Shown here piece by piece: positions 34,916 to 44,333 of a stretch of DNA of 62,430 nucleotides. The notes below the pieces were generated by a model that saw only the letters and a program-made list of their open reading frames with translations, made no database searches and had not been told where the DNA came from. The translations under genes were made by a program, and so were the position numbers. The DNA comes from Streptomyces triticisoli (GTDB lineage Bacteria > Actinomycetota > Actinomycetes > Streptomycetales > Streptomycetaceae), in contig NZ_QFDQ01000026.1 in NCBI RefSeq assembly GCF_003270085.1, positions 1-62,430 of the forward strand, read 5' to 3'. Positions within the stretch are counted from its first letter, which is position 1, and each line of letters starts with the position of its first letter.

Positions 34916-35347
34916 ATGAACGAAGACGAGCTTCCGCCCGACGGCAGGGCCGTGGAGGTGTACCTCGATCTGCTCCGCGTCCGGATGCCCGAGGAGGACT
35001 ACGAGCTGTTGCTGGGCGTCGTCGATCCCGTTCTGCGGGCGATCGAGGAACAGGGCGTGCCCTCCGCGGACTTCCCGCTGGAGGGCGCCCACGCGCAGGG
35101 CCTGCCCCAGGAGATACGCGACGAGGCCGCCCTGGTCATCGCCACCGCGGTCACCGGCCGGCTGGACAACGAGCTGGTCGTCCTCGACATCGAGGAGACC
35201 GGCCCGGTCCGGGTGGTCACCGACGCCGCGACCGCCGCCGACCCGGTACGCCTCACCGAGATCGCCGACTACATCCGTGACCGCCACCGGGAGACCGAGG
35301 AACTGCGCGGAATCGCCGAAGCCAGTGACATGCCCACCGACTTCTGA
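34916..35347 (+). CDS. Hypothetical protein (143 aa), acidic
   Basis: Starts at ATG 34916. Acidic, soluble and helical: YLDLLRVRMPEEDYELLLGV, EQGVPSADFPLEGAHAQGLP, and TEIADYIRDRHRETEELRG. Coding bias is strong throughout. No membrane helix, signal or known motif. I do not recognise the family. It is convergent with the FUSC gene across the repeat-rich region 35348-35815. Confidence 0.65.
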   Translation: MNEDELPPDGRAVEVYLDLLRVRMPEEDYELLLGVVDPVLRAIEEQGVPSADFPLEGAHAQGLPQEIRDEAALVIATAVTGRLDNELVVLDIEETGPVRVVTDAATAADPVRLTEIADYIRDRHRETEELRGIAEASDMPTDF

Positions 35348-35382
35348 CCACACCACTGTGCACCCGAACCGGCCCGAACCGG

Positions 35383-35610
35383 CCCGGCACGCGCCCCGGT
35401 CCCGTCTGCCTCCCGGCCGGCCCTCTTCCCATGACGCTGCCCGCTTCGGCCCGGCGGGTACGCGGTCGGCCGGCCCGGCATGCCGCCCTGGACCGGTCCG
35501 GCGGGTGCCCCGGTCCGGTCTGTGTTCCGGTCGGTTCCTTTCCCGCGATGCCGCTCGCTTCGGCCCGATGGCACGGGGCATGGCCGGCCCGGCGTGCGGC
35601 CAGGGCCGGC
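35383..35610. repeat. Imperfect 114-bp tandem duplication
   Basis: Two diverged units of about 114 bases (35383-35496 and 35497-35610) align through GCTTCGGCCC (35443 and 35557) and GGCCGGCCCGGC (35468 and 35582), always at offset 114. They are noncoding and lie between two convergent genes. Confidence 0.6.
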
Positions 35611-35729
35611 GGTGCGCGTCACCGCGCGGGTTCCGGCGCCGAAACCGCCGAGTGGGCGGGCCACGCGCCCACGACCGCCTCGTACGGGTGCCGCAGACGC
35701 CCTGGCATCCGGTCGGGCGCGCCCGTACC
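35611..35729 (-). pseudogene. Diverged duplicate of the FUSC gene 3' end
   Basis: This stretch aligns with 35808-35925, the last 110 bases of the FUSC gene, at offset 197-196. The minus-strand frame ends in the same place: APDRMPGRLRHPYEAVVGAW against VTDRVLRHLQRLDEAVVGLA, and both finish with a stop in the sequence TCACCG. It looks like a decayed local duplication of the C-terminal coding tail. Confidence 0.55.
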
Positions 35730-35815
35730 GACGGGCCCGGGCGCCCCTCCGGCTCCAGCCGGCCCGAGCCGGCACGGTACGCGCCCCGTCCGGCCCGGCA
35801 TGCGGCCGGTGCGGG

Positions 35816-38068
35816 TCACCGCTCGGGTTTCGGCACCGGAACGCCCAGTGGGCGGGCCAGGCCGACCACCGCCTCGTCCAGGCGTTGCAGATGCCGTAGC
35901 ACCCGGTCGGTGACGCGGCCGTACCGGGGGATGCCGGGGGTCCCCTCCGAGTCCAGCAGGAGGGCGATGCTCGGGCCTCGTTCGACCTCGGTGGTGGCGT
36001 GCTCGTCGGTCAGGTGGGCGCTGATCGTCGCGATGTTGCGGGTGATCCGGGCGCAGGCCTGGCGCAGCCGGGGATCCGCGGCGATCGACGGGTGGGCGGG
36101 CAGCAGTTCGGCGGTCGCCGCCAGCGACCTGGCGTGATAGGCACAGGTCTCCAGAAGCGCCACCACGTACTGGACGGTGTTGCGCCGCGACCGCATCGGC
36201 GTGATCGGATGCGTCAGCGGCTGGGTGGCCCCCCGCAGATCACCCAGCGCCTTGTCCAGGTCGCGCGCCCGGTCGAGCAGATCGGCCGCCGGCCCGCCGC
36301 TGAGCTGCTCGACGGCGGCGCCGGCGACCTCGGCCAGCCGCTCCAGCACCGTGACGAGCAGTTCGTCCGTACGGCGGTCGGTGTGCACCGGCAGCACCAG
36401 CGCCGCCGCGATGATCCCGCAGGCCGCCCCGAGCGCCGTCTCCTGCACGCGCAGCACCAGCGCCGCCGCGCTGTACGTGTGCATCAGCGTGTACAGCAGC
36501 GCCAGCGCCGCGGTGACGAAGAAGGACATCAGCGTGTACGACAGCGGGGCCGTGTAGAACATCAGGAAGACGAACACCAGCACAAGGCCCAGCGCCGGCC
36601 ACGTGTGCGGCCCGACCAGCCCCGCCAGCACGATGCCGGCCACCACGCCGAGCACGGTGCCCAGCAGGCGGCGGTAGCCCTTGACCAGGATCTCGCCCGT
36701 GGAGGAGGTGTTGATGAAGACGATCCAGCAGGTCAGCACCGCCCAGTACCAGCGCTGGCTGGAGAGGAACTCGCCGCCGACGATGGCCAGCGCCGAACCC
36801 ACCGAGACCTGCACGGCCGCGCGCGTGGTGGGCCGCTCCAGCCCGGTCGGGGCCTGCTCCTCCCGCTCGGCCGCCTCGGCGCCCTCGATGGCGGCGTTCT
36901 CGGCGTCCAGCTCCTCGCGGGAGCGGACCGTCGCGGGCGTGTCGTCGGACTCGTCCTGCGGCTCGTCCAGTGCGATCCTCAGGCCCAGCACCGCGCGGGC
37001 GGTCTCACCGATACCGCGGAAGACATCTTGCACGGCGGGCGAGGCGGGCGGCAGGTTCTCCTCGTCGCGGTAGCCCAGGAGCCGGTTGCGCACATGGGAC
37101 ACGGCGGTCCCGCCGCCCTCCCCGACGGGCCGCAGGACGAGCAGCGCCAGCGCCCGCAGGTCGCGGCGCAGCGTCTCGGTCGCATCCCCCCGCACCGGCA
37201 GCCGGCCGCCCGAGGGGACGGGCGCGCCGGGCAGGTGGAGGGTGAGCGTGTTCGCCCGTTCGGCGCTGCGGGCGTTCAGCACGAGCAGCCCCAGCCGCTC
37301 GGCGGCGAGCTCGGCGTCCGCGATCCGGCGCTGCACCAGCCGGGCCACGGCCTCGTCGGAGGTGCCCTCCTCCAGCCGGGACTGGATCATCATGGCCGTC
37401 TCGTGCAGCCGGGCCGTGCCCTCGCGCACCGCCTCCAGGACCTTCTCCACCTCGTCCGGGCCGGCGTCCAGCAGCTCCAGCTGGGCGTCCACCAGCTGGG
37501 CCAGACGCGCCCGGAACGCCTCGCGCAGCCGCTGCAGAACGCCCGCCGGCGTCTCGTACACGATCACGAACCGGACCAGCGCGCTGCAGGCGAACGCGAT
37601 CGCGACGACGCCGTACAGCCCGGGCAGGGCCGGCGCCGTGGCACCGACGAACAGCGACATGAAGTAGACCTGGAAGCCGATCAGCCCCAGCGCGTTGCCC
37701 CGGTCACCGAACCGGCGGCTGTAGACGGCGCAGAAGATCAGGACGACGAAAAAGATGTCCCCGGCCACGACGTACGGGTTGAGCAGCGCGCCCAGCGACA
37801 GGGACACCAGCGCCACCGGAAGGCCGAGGGCGAGCGTGACGGCCTGTCGCCGGCGCTGCTTCTCGCGGATGGCGAAGGTGGCCGCCATCGACGAGATCGC
37901 CCCGGCCACCAGGTGGGTCACGGGCACGCCGAGCACGCCGAGCACGGCCAGTGTCAGTGCGAGCGAACCCGCCGTCCGCGACCCCGCGGCCAGCCTCAGC
38001 AGGCCGGGATCGGACGCCGCGATCCGATCCCGCAGCCGCGCCCGGGCCGGCACCTGTGCTGCTCCCAC
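35816..38068 (-). CDS. FUSC family membrane protein (aromatic-acid exporter-like)
   Basis: 750 residues from GTG 38066-38068, which has GGGAG about ten bases upstream; a GTG four codons earlier is an alternative. Two halves each with five or six membrane helices (about 30-180 and 420-560) are separated by a soluble helical region, the usual plan for FUSC/YccS proteins. Blocks: FLSSQRWYWAVLTCWIVFIN and LLGTVLGVVAGIVLAGLVG. Members export aromatic acids or similar compounds. The C-terminal soluble part (about 570-750) ends VVGLARPLGVPVPKPER. Confidence 0.85.
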   Translation of the reverse strand: MGAAQVPARARLRDRIAASDPGLLRLAAGSRTAGSLALTLAVLGVLGVPVTHLVAGAISSMAATFAIREKQRRRQAVTLALGLPVALVSLSLGALLNPYVVAGDIFFVVLIFCAVYSRRFGDRGNALGLIGFQVYFMSLFVGATAPALPGLYGVVAIAFACSALVRFVIVYETPAGVLQRLREAFRARLAQLVDAQLELLDAGPDEVEKVLEAVREGTARLHETAMMIQSRLEEGTSDEAVARLVQRRIADAELAAERLGLLVLNARSAERANTLTLHLPGAPVPSGGRLPVRGDATETLRRDLRALALLVLRPVGEGGGTAVSHVRNRLLGYRDEENLPPASPAVQDVFRGIGETARAVLGLRIALDEPQDESDDTPATVRSREELDAENAAIEGAEAAEREEQAPTGLERPTTRAAVQVSVGSALAIVGGEFLSSQRWYWAVLTCWIVFINTSSTGEILVKGYRRLLGTVLGVVAGIVLAGLVGPHTWPALGLVLVFVFLMFYTAPLSYTLMSFFVTAALALLYTLMHTYSAAALVLRVQETALGAACGIIAAALVLPVHTDRRTDELLVTVLERLAEVAGAAVEQLSGGPAADLLDRARDLDKALGDLRGATQPLTHPITPMRSRRNTVQYVVALLETCAYHARSLAATAELLPAHPSIAADPRLRQACARITRNIATISAHLTDEHATTEVERGPSIALLLDSEGTPGIPRYGRVTDRVLRHLQRLDEAVVGLARPLGVPVPKPER

Positions 38069-38195
38069 GCCGCCGTACACTCCCGTTCCGCGTCATGATC
38101 CGCTCGCCCAGCATGGCACGCCGCGGCCGGACCGCCCCTTCACGGCCCGGCCGTCCCCGGCGGGGCGGGTCCCGCACGCTGGGTCCCGCGTGGTG

Positions 38196-39560
38196 TCACA
38201 GCTGACCGGAGTGCTCCCGCGCGACGTACTCCCGCACCTGGTCGGGCGTCATATACCTGTCGATGTACTCGAAGTCCTTCAGCTTGGCGGGCCTGCGGGC
38301 CTGGAATCCGATGCGGACGAAGTCGTCCCCGGCGACCGCGTTGAGCAGCCAGTTCGTCGCGACCCTGGTCTTGGCGACGTTGGTGCGCAGCGCCCCCAGG
38401 TGGTAGCCGCGGGCCACCGCCTGGGCGGGCATCCCGTGCAGCTCCAGGCCCAGTGGCCTGGCCACCGCGTCCTTGCCGCCGAGGTCGACGACGAGCCCCA
38501 GGTCCTTGTGCACGTACGGCCGCATGGTCTGGTTGCGCAGGGTCGCGATGAGGTTCTCGGCAACCCGCTTGCCCTGCCGCGTGGCGTGCTGCGCGGTCGG
38601 CGGGCAGACGGCTCCGTCGCCCTTGGCCAGGTCCGGCACGGCCGCGGAGTCGCCGACCGCGAACACCCCGTCGTAGCCGGGCAGGCACATCTCGGCGGTC
38701 ACCGCCAGGCGCCCCTTGACCGTGTCCGCGCCGAGCGTGGCGATCAGCGGGCTCGCCACCACGCCCGCGGTCCAGATCAGCGTGCGGGTGGGCACCACCC
38801 GGCCGTCGGTGAAGGTGACCTCCTCCGGGCCGGCCTTGGCGATGGACACCCCCAGGGAGATCTCGATGCCCCGGCGGCGCAGGTCCTCCTGGGCGCTGCG
38901 GCCCAGCTTCTCGCCCAGCTCCGGCATCAGCCTGGGCGCGATGTCGATCAGATGCCACTTGATCAGCGACGGGTCCAGCCTGGGATAGCGCTGGACGGCG
39001 GCGTGCGTCAGACGCTGCAGGCAGGCGGCGGTCTCGGTGCCGGCGTACCCGCCGCCGACCACCACGAACTGCAGCCGTGAGGCGCGCTCCGCCGGATCGT
39101 CGCTGGCGTCGGCCAGGTCCAGCTGGGAGATGACGTGGTCGCGGATGTAGGCGGCCTCGGCGAGCGTCTTCATGCCGAAGGCGTGGTCCGTCAGGCCCGG
39201 GATGTCGAACGTCCGGGTGACACTGCCGGGAGCCAGCACGATGTAGTCGTACGGCTCGTCGACGACACGGTCGGTGATGGTGCGGATGACGCAGACCTTG
39301 GACCTCAGGTCCACGCCGATGGCCCCGCCCGGAATGATCCGGGTACGGTACTTCGTGCTGCGGCGCAGGGAGAGGGCGACCGACTGGGATGTCAGCACCC
39401 CCGAGGCGACCTGGGGCAGCAGCGGCAGATAGAGCTGGTAGGCGAACGGCGTCACCAGAGTGATGTCGGCCTCGCCGGGGGCGAGCCTGCGCTCCAGACG
39501 GCGGACGCACTCCACACCGGCGAAACCTGCGCCGACCACCAGGATCCTGGGTCGTGTCAC
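38196..39560 (-). CDS. Type II NADH dehydrogenase (NDH-2-like FAD oxidoreductase)
   Basis: 454 residues from GTG 39558-39560 (VTRPRILVVG) with AGAAGGGG eight bases upstream; another GTG three codons earlier is possible. FAD motif VVGAGFAGVECVRRLER, second dinucleotide motif VVVGGGYAGTETAACL, the DGVFAVGDSAAVPDLAKG block and a C-terminal amphipathic part (LKDFEYIDRYMTPDQVREYV). These fit NDH-2 type NADH:quinone oxidoreductases, which do not pump protons. It could feed quinol to the cytochrome bd oxidase. Confidence 0.87.
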   Translation of the reverse strand: MTRPRILVVGAGFAGVECVRRLERRLAPGEADITLVTPFAYQLYLPLLPQVASGVLTSQSVALSLRRSTKYRTRIIPGGAIGVDLRSKVCVIRTITDRVVDEPYDYIVLAPGSVTRTFDIPGLTDHAFGMKTLAEAAYIRDHVISQLDLADASDDPAERASRLQFVVVGGGYAGTETAACLQRLTHAAVQRYPRLDPSLIKWHLIDIAPRLMPELGEKLGRSAQEDLRRRGIEISLGVSIAKAGPEEVTFTDGRVVPTRTLIWTAGVVASPLIATLGADTVKGRLAVTAEMCLPGYDGVFAVGDSAAVPDLAKGDGAVCPPTAQHATRQGKRVAENLIATLRNQTMRPYVHKDLGLVVDLGGKDAVARPLGLELHGMPAQAVARGYHLGALRTNVAKTRVATNWLLNAVAGDDFVRIGFQARRPAKLKDFEYIDRYMTPDQVREYVAREHSGQL

Positions 39561-39744
39561 GGTGTTCACCCCTTCTGCGGCTCCGGGCGGTCTGTCTGGA
39601 CGTCATGCGACTGCCCCGGATCGCTGCCTTCGCACCTCCGGTCCCGCCGGGCCGCCGGTCGCCGTCCGGCACGGTCGTCCTCCACGGGTTCCCGGGATCG
39701 GGCACGGTATCGCGCACACGGTGCCCCGGACCTCTCCCGGCGGA

Positions 39745-41514
39745 TCAGGGGCGTGGACGGGACGTGACCTCGGACGAGGGCCGTGCGGCGGGCAGTTCGG
39801 CCGTGCCGGTGATGTGCGACAGCAGCAGGCACACGTCGTCGTCGCGTTCGGAGTCGCTCAGCAGGGGGTCCAGGATGCGGTCGGCCGAGCCCTCCAGGTC
39901 GGTGTCCAGCTCCGCGGAGCCGAAGGAGCCGAGCGCCGCCGCGAGTCGCTGGATGCCCGGATCGATGCCCCGCTCCCGCCGCTCCACCAGGCCGTCGGTG
40001 TAGAGCGCCAGCGTCGAGCCGGGGGCCAGACGGACGGTGTGGTCGCCGATCTCCTGGCGCAGCGGGATGCCGAGCATGGCGCCGGGCTTGGCGTCCAGGA
40101 TCCGCACCTCGCCGTCCGGCAGGCGCAGCACGGGCGGCGGATGCCCCGCCGAGGCCCAGGTGAGCGTGGGGTCGCCGGGGCGGAAGCGGGCGATGACCGC
40201 GGTGGCGTACAGGTCGGGCTGCAGATGGTGCAGGAACATGTGCAGCCGGGTCAGCAGCCGGCCGGGGCTGCCGCCGTCGACCGCGTAGGCGCGCAGCGCG
40301 GTGCGCAGCTGGCTCATCATCACGGCCGCGTGCAGTCCGTGCCCGGTGACGTCGCCGATGACGGTGATCAGACTGCCGTCGGGCTGCCGGAAGGCGTCGT
40401 ACCAGTCCCCGCCGATGTTCATTCCGCGGGTGGCCGGCAGATAGCGCGCGGCCAGGGCCAGGCCCGGCGTGGTGGGCAGGTCGGTGAGCAGCGCGCGCTG
40501 CAGCGTCTCGGCGATGTCGCGGTTGTGCTCGAAGCGGAGCGCGTTGTCGAGGGCGATGCTGGCCCGGCGGGTCAGCTCGATCAGCATCACGGCGTCGTCC
40601 GGGTCCCAGCGCTCCCCGGGCGGCGACAGCGTCAGCACACCCAGCGGCGCCCGCCGGGTGGTCAGCGGGACGCACAACAGCGGCCGCTTCGGGTTCAGCG
40701 CGGACGGCGGCTGGTCGTCGACGCCCGGCAGACGGCCGGGGTGGTCGGCCGCGTACTGCGGGCGCCCGGTACGGGCCGCGAACACGGCGGCCGCCGCATG
40801 GGGCGCGGACCCGTGCCGCTCGTCCTCCTGGTCGAACAGCCATACGTCGACGCTGTCGGCGTACCGGGGCACCAGCAGGTCCGGCAGCCGGCGCACGATC
40901 TCCTCGTGGTTGAGCGAGGCGTTCAGCACGGCGCTGGCGTCCGCGAGGAACGTCAGCCTGCGCCGGGCGTCCTCCGCCTCGGTGCGGGCCTTGCGTTCGG
41001 CGGCGAACGCCTCGCGCTGGGCCCGCCCGGCCGCGTCCAGCTCGGCGTGCAGCACCAGGACGCCCTGGTTGGTCTGGTGCAGCTCCTCCCGGTGGAAGGC
41101 GACCAGCTCCTCCTGCTCGGCGAGCTTCTCCAGCGTCAGCGCGGTGTCCTCGTCGGCGCCCAGCAGCGCCTCGGCCAGGACGGCAGGGTCGTCCGGTACG
41201 TCGCCGTCCGGCACCTGTCCGGTCTCGGGGCAGGGGACGGAGGTCCGCCACGGCGGTTCCCCGGCGGCGCTCGCCTCCCGGTCCGGGGTCAGCGTGAGGT
41301 GCAGGAGTCCCCCGTCGGCTCCGGGTGACGGGCCCTGGAGGGTGAGCCGCCAGGTGCCGCCCTTGGTCAGGCACTGACGCAGCCGGGCGCTGAGGTCCGT
41401 GGCCAGCCGGGTGCGGTCGAGCGCGGGCACACCGCAGGCGGTGGCCAGGCGGGCGACGGCGATACGGGCCCGCGCCGCGTCGGTGACGGTACTGACCTGC
41501 CACGTACGTGTCAT
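39745..41514 (-). CDS. SpoIIE-type PP2C phosphatase with GAF domain (RsbU-like)
   Basis: 589 residues from ATG 41512-41514, which overlaps the upstream stop as ATGA. An N-terminal segment (about 1-60) resembles a truncated ATPase/anti-sigma part, then a coiled coil (about 130-200), a GAF domain (about 205-350) and a PP2C domain (about 360-575). Metal and catalytic motifs are intact: GGDWYDAF, GDVTGHG, YTDGLVERR, DDDVCLLL. It should dephosphorylate STAS antagonists and so free a sigma factor. It is the last gene of the stressosome operon. Confidence 0.9.
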   Translation of the reverse strand: MTRTWQVSTVTDAARARIAVARLATACGVPALDRTRLATDLSARLRQCLTKGGTWRLTLQGPSPGADGGLLHLTLTPDREASAAGEPPWRTSVPCPETGQVPDGDVPDDPAVLAEALLGADEDTALTLEKLAEQEELVAFHREELHQTNQGVLVLHAELDAAGRAQREAFAAERKARTEAEDARRRLTFLADASAVLNASLNHEEIVRRLPDLLVPRYADSVDVWLFDQEDERHGSAPHAAAAVFAARTGRPQYAADHPGRLPGVDDQPPSALNPKRPLLCVPLTTRRAPLGVLTLSPPGERWDPDDAVMLIELTRRASIALDNALRFEHNRDIAETLQRALLTDLPTTPGLALAARYLPATRGMNIGGDWYDAFRQPDGSLITVIGDVTGHGLHAAVMMSQLRTALRAYAVDGGSPGRLLTRLHMFLHHLQPDLYATAVIARFRPGDPTLTWASAGHPPPVLRLPDGEVRILDAKPGAMLGIPLRQEIGDHTVRLAPGSTLALYTDGLVERRERGIDPGIQRLAAALGSFGSAELDTDLEGSADRILDPLLSDSERDDDVCLLLSHITGTAELPAARPSSEVTSRPRP

Positions 41515-42578
41515 GGGCGCCCCACCGGGGTGGGGGTCAGTACGGCCACGGTGGTGTCGTCCCGGACCGGGCGGGCGGGGCTGCTGGTGTCCCGGACGGT
41601 CACGGCGGCCGTCACCGCCGGGTCGGCGGTGTGCGCATCCGGATCGGACGGCGGAATCCAGCGGCTCGGCAGTCCGTCGCTGTGCAGGATCAGCAGGCTG
41701 TCGGCGGTCCAGTCCGCCTGCGTCTCGGGCAGCGTCGTGGGCTGGTGCGCGCCGACGATGCCCGGCCGGGACAGCAGATGACGCCAGGTGCCGCCCTCGC
41801 GCAGCCGGGCCCCGACGTTGCCGACGCCGCAGAAGCGCAGCCGTCCGGCAGCCAGGTCGAGCTGGGCCAGGGCGACGGCCGCGCCCCGGGTGCCGCGCAG
41901 CGCCTCGTCGAGCCGGCGGAGCAGCTCCGACGGGGGCAGGTGGGCGGCGCCGCGCAGTGTCCCGACCGCCGCGGAGGATGCGTGGGAGGCCTGGGGGCCA
42001 TGACCCAGACCGTCGGCCAGCATCAGGGTGAGCCGGTCCCCGGCCCGCACCCACGTCCAGGCGTCACCCGAGTGGTCCGCGGCCCCGAAGGGAATGTTGA
42101 TGCCGCCCGCCCGCACCGGGGCCACCGGCTCCCGGACCACGGCCCCGGCACGCCGGCCGGCGGCGCCGATCCGGGCCAGCGCCACCGTGCCCCGGCCGGG
42201 CGCGCTGTGCAGGTGGAAGTCGTCGGCGACCCGTCGGCAGGTGCCGAGGCCGGCACCGAGCGACCGGGTCGTGGAGAAGCCGTCGCGCAGCGCGGCGGCG
42301 ACATCGGTGATGCCCGGCCCGTGGTCGACCGCCGCCACCTGCACCACCGGCGCATGCTCCCCGCCTTCCCGCGGCGCGGGCGGCGGGACGACGTCGATGA
42401 GGACCTGGCCGCCCTCGGCGTGCTTGAGCAGATTGGTGGCGAGTTCGGTCGCCACCAGGGCGGCGGCAGCGGTACGCGGCTGGTCCAGGCCGGCCAGCGC
42501 GGCCGCGCCCTCCGCGGCGACCCGGGCGTCGCGCACCCGGGTCGAGTCGCGCACCGGTACGTCCCACACGCGGGGCAT
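41511..42578 (-). CDS. HATPase-SpoIIE fusion: anti-sigma-like ATPase plus PP2C phosphatase (RsbX-like)
   Basis: 355 residues from ATG 42576-42578, overlapping the RsbT stop as TGATG. Residues 1-140 form a GHKL ATPase (ATELATNLLKHAEGG; DHGPGI; GAGLGTCRRVAD). Residues 150-355 form a small PP2C phosphatase without sensory domain: MLADGLGHG, LILHSDGLPSRW and RDDTTVAVLTP. The second half resembles RsbX, which resets the stressosome by dephosphorylating RsbS and RsbR; the fusion with an RsbT-like ATPase domain is typical of actinobacteria. Confidence 0.87.
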   Translation of the reverse strand: MPRVWDVPVRDSTRVRDARVAAEGAAALAGLDQPRTAAAALVATELATNLLKHAEGGQVLIDVVPPPAPREGGEHAPVVQVAAVDHGPGITDVAAALRDGFSTTRSLGAGLGTCRRVADDFHLHSAPGRGTVALARIGAAGRRAGAVVREPVAPVRAGGINIPFGAADHSGDAWTWVRAGDRLTLMLADGLGHGPQASHASSAAVGTLRGAAHLPPSELLRRLDEALRGTRGAAVALAQLDLAAGRLRFCGVGNVGARLREGGTWRHLLSRPGIVGAHQPTTLPETQADWTADSLLILHSDGLPSRWIPPSDPDAHTADPAVTAAVTVRDTSSPARPVRDDTTVAVLTPTPVGRP

Positions 42579-43018
42579 CAGTTCACCTCCCGCGGGTGCG
42601 GGGGCCGTGAGGCCCAGGATGTCACGATGACGGTGGTGCCGACGCCGGGGGCGCTGTCGATGGCGAACTCGTGCACCAGACGCCGGGTGCCGCCCAGGCC
42701 CATGCCCAGCCCGTCGCCGGAGGTGTAGCCGTCGCTCAGCGCCCGCTCCAGGTCCGCGATGCCCGGCCCCTCGTCGCGGAAGGTCAGCCGCAGTCCGTGC
42801 ACCCGCCCGCTGACCACGTGCGCCGCCTCCATCTGCCCGCCCCCGCCGTGCACCAGGGTGTTGCGGGCCAGCTCGCTGGCCGCGGTGACCAGCTTCGTCT
42901 GGTCCACCAGGCCGAAGCCGAGCCGGCCGGCCGCCTGCCGCACGTGCTGGCGCACCCACACCAGGTCCATGTCCGAGCGGATCGGCAAGCAGGCCTGAAC
43001 GCCCGCCGCGGTGTCCAT
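42578..43018 (-). CDS. rsbT: RsbT-like switch kinase
   Basis: 146 residues from ATG 43016-43018, whose A is the last base of the RsbS stop (TGATG overlap). GHKL motifs: ASELARNTLVHGGGG (N-box), RDEGPGI (G1) and GDGLGMGLGGTRRLV (G2). RsbT is held by the stressosome and released after it phosphorylates RsbS; it then activates the RsbU-type phosphatase. Gene order R-S-T supports the name. Confidence 0.88.
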   Translation of the reverse strand: MDTAAGVQACLPIRSDMDLVWVRQHVRQAAGRLGFGLVDQTKLVTAASELARNTLVHGGGGQMEAAHVVSGRVHGLRLTFRDEGPGIADLERALSDGYTSGDGLGMGLGGTRRLVHEFAIDSAPGVGTTVIVTSWASRPPHPREVN

Positions 43019-43437
43019 CACGGGCTCCCCGGGCGGGTGCCGCCGGGACGGAGCACCGGGTCCGTCTCACCGAGCAGCCGCAGGGCGTCCTCGGTGGTCA
43101 GCGCCGTACGCAGCCCGGGCAGCGTCAGACCCAGCTCCACCATGGTGATCGCCACCGCGGGCCGCATCCCGGCCATCACCGTCTCCGCGGCCAGTAGCCT
43201 CGCCTTGGCCGCGATCTCGGCCAGGATCCGGCCGAGGAAGGAGTCGACGATCTCCACGCCGGAGACGTTGATCACCACACCGGTGGCCCGGTTGCCGGCG
43301 ATGGCCTCACCGAGGTCCTGCAGGAGCTGTTCGGCCATGCTGTCGTACAGGTCTCCCTGGAGGGTGACCAGGAGCACGTCACCGAGCCGGAGCACCGGCA
43401 CGTGTCCCGCGGCGGGCCGGGAGAAGCCGGCGGTCAC
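43018..43437 (-). CDS. rsbS: RsbS-like stressosome STAS protein
   Basis: 139 residues. The STAS fold is visible: VLRLGDVLLVTLQGDLYDS, then VVINVSGVEIVDSFLGRILA with the phosphorylatable Ser after Asp, and GMRPAVAITMVELGL. The GTG start (43435-43437) overlaps the RsbR stop as GTGA. RsbS and RsbR form the large stressosome complex that binds RsbT in the cytoplasm. Confidence 0.88.
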   Translation of the reverse strand: MTAGFSRPAAGHVPVLRLGDVLLVTLQGDLYDSMAEQLLQDLGEAIAGNRATGVVINVSGVEIVDSFLGRILAEIAAKARLLAAETVMAGMRPAVAITMVELGLTLPGLRTALTTEDALRLLGETDPVLRPGGTRPGSP

Positions 43438-44333
43438 CGCTCACCCATTCCGCCGGCCGACGGGGTGACGATGTCCGAGCCCAGCTTGCGCAGGGCGTGG
43501 GCCAGGGCGTCGGCGAGGGTCGCGCGGGTGACCACCGTGCCCAGGTCCAGGCCCAGGTGGACGATGGTCTGCGCGATGGCCGGACGGATGCCGGAGACCA
43601 CGCACTCCGCGCCCATCAGCCGGGCGGCGGCGACCGTCTTCATCAGGTGCTGGGCCACCAGCGAGTCGACCGTCGGCACCCCGGTGATGTCCAGGATCGC
43701 GTAGCGCGCCTGCTGCTCGACGACCGCCTCCAGCAGGGTCTCCATCACGACCTGGCTGCGGGCGCTGTCCAGCATTCCGATCAGCGGTACGGCCACGATG
43801 CCGTCCCACAGCTTGATCACGGGCGTGGCGACCTCCAGCAGCTGCAGCCGCTGCCGGTCGATGAGGGCCTGGCCCTCGTCGAGCGCGGTCTCCAGCACCA
43901 GCACCCGCAGGGTGCCCATCAGCACCGTCAGGAGGTTGCTGCTCTCCCGCAGGAGGTCCGCCGGGGCGTCCGGGAGATCGGCGAGGAGCAGGTCCAGCAC
44001 CGGGGGACGCAGGGCGTCCACGTCGTTCGACACCTGCGAGGGGGTCAGGCCCGTACGGGTGCGCGCGGCCCCCATCCGGGCCAGCTGCTCGCGCACCACC
44101 AGGAACCCGCCGGCCTCCGGGTCCGCCGCCCGGCCCGAGACGGCCACCTGGGCCAGGGCGTCGACCACGGCCCGGCCCGCCTCCACCGCTTCGTCCCGGG
44201 AGACGGTGAACACGGCCCGGAAGAGGGTCTCGTCGGCCCAGCGCTGGGCGATCTGCTCCCGGCGGCGGTGCAGGAAGTCCCCGACCTCCCGCGCCGGCGA
44301 ACCCTGCTGTCCTACCGCTTCTTGCTCCGGCAC
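43434..44333 (-). CDS. rsbR: RsbR-like stressosome sensor
   Basis: 299 residues from GTG 44331-44333 with GGAGGAG about nine bases upstream; a TTG three codons before has no spacing. The N-terminal 165 residues are helical with VGDFLHRRREQIAQRWADE, like the RsbRD N-terminal domain of many RsbR paralogues rather than a globin. The C-terminal STAS domain has ILDITGVPTVDSLVAQHLMK and GIRPAIAQTIVHLGLDL, with a Ser at the main phosphosite. What it senses is unknown. First gene of a five-gene overlapping operon. Confidence 0.88.
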   Translation of the reverse strand: MPEQEAVGQQGSPAREVGDFLHRRREQIAQRWADETLFRAVFTVSRDEAVEAGRAVVDALAQVAVSGRAADPEAGGFLVVREQLARMGAARTRTGLTPSQVSNDVDALRPPVLDLLLADLPDAPADLLRESSNLLTVLMGTLRVLVLETALDEGQALIDRQRLQLLEVATPVIKLWDGIVAVPLIGMLDSARSQVVMETLLEAVVEQQARYAILDITGVPTVDSLVAQHLMKTVAAARLMGAECVVSGIRPAIAQTIVHLGLDLGTVVTRATLADALAHALRKLGSDIVTPSAGGMGER

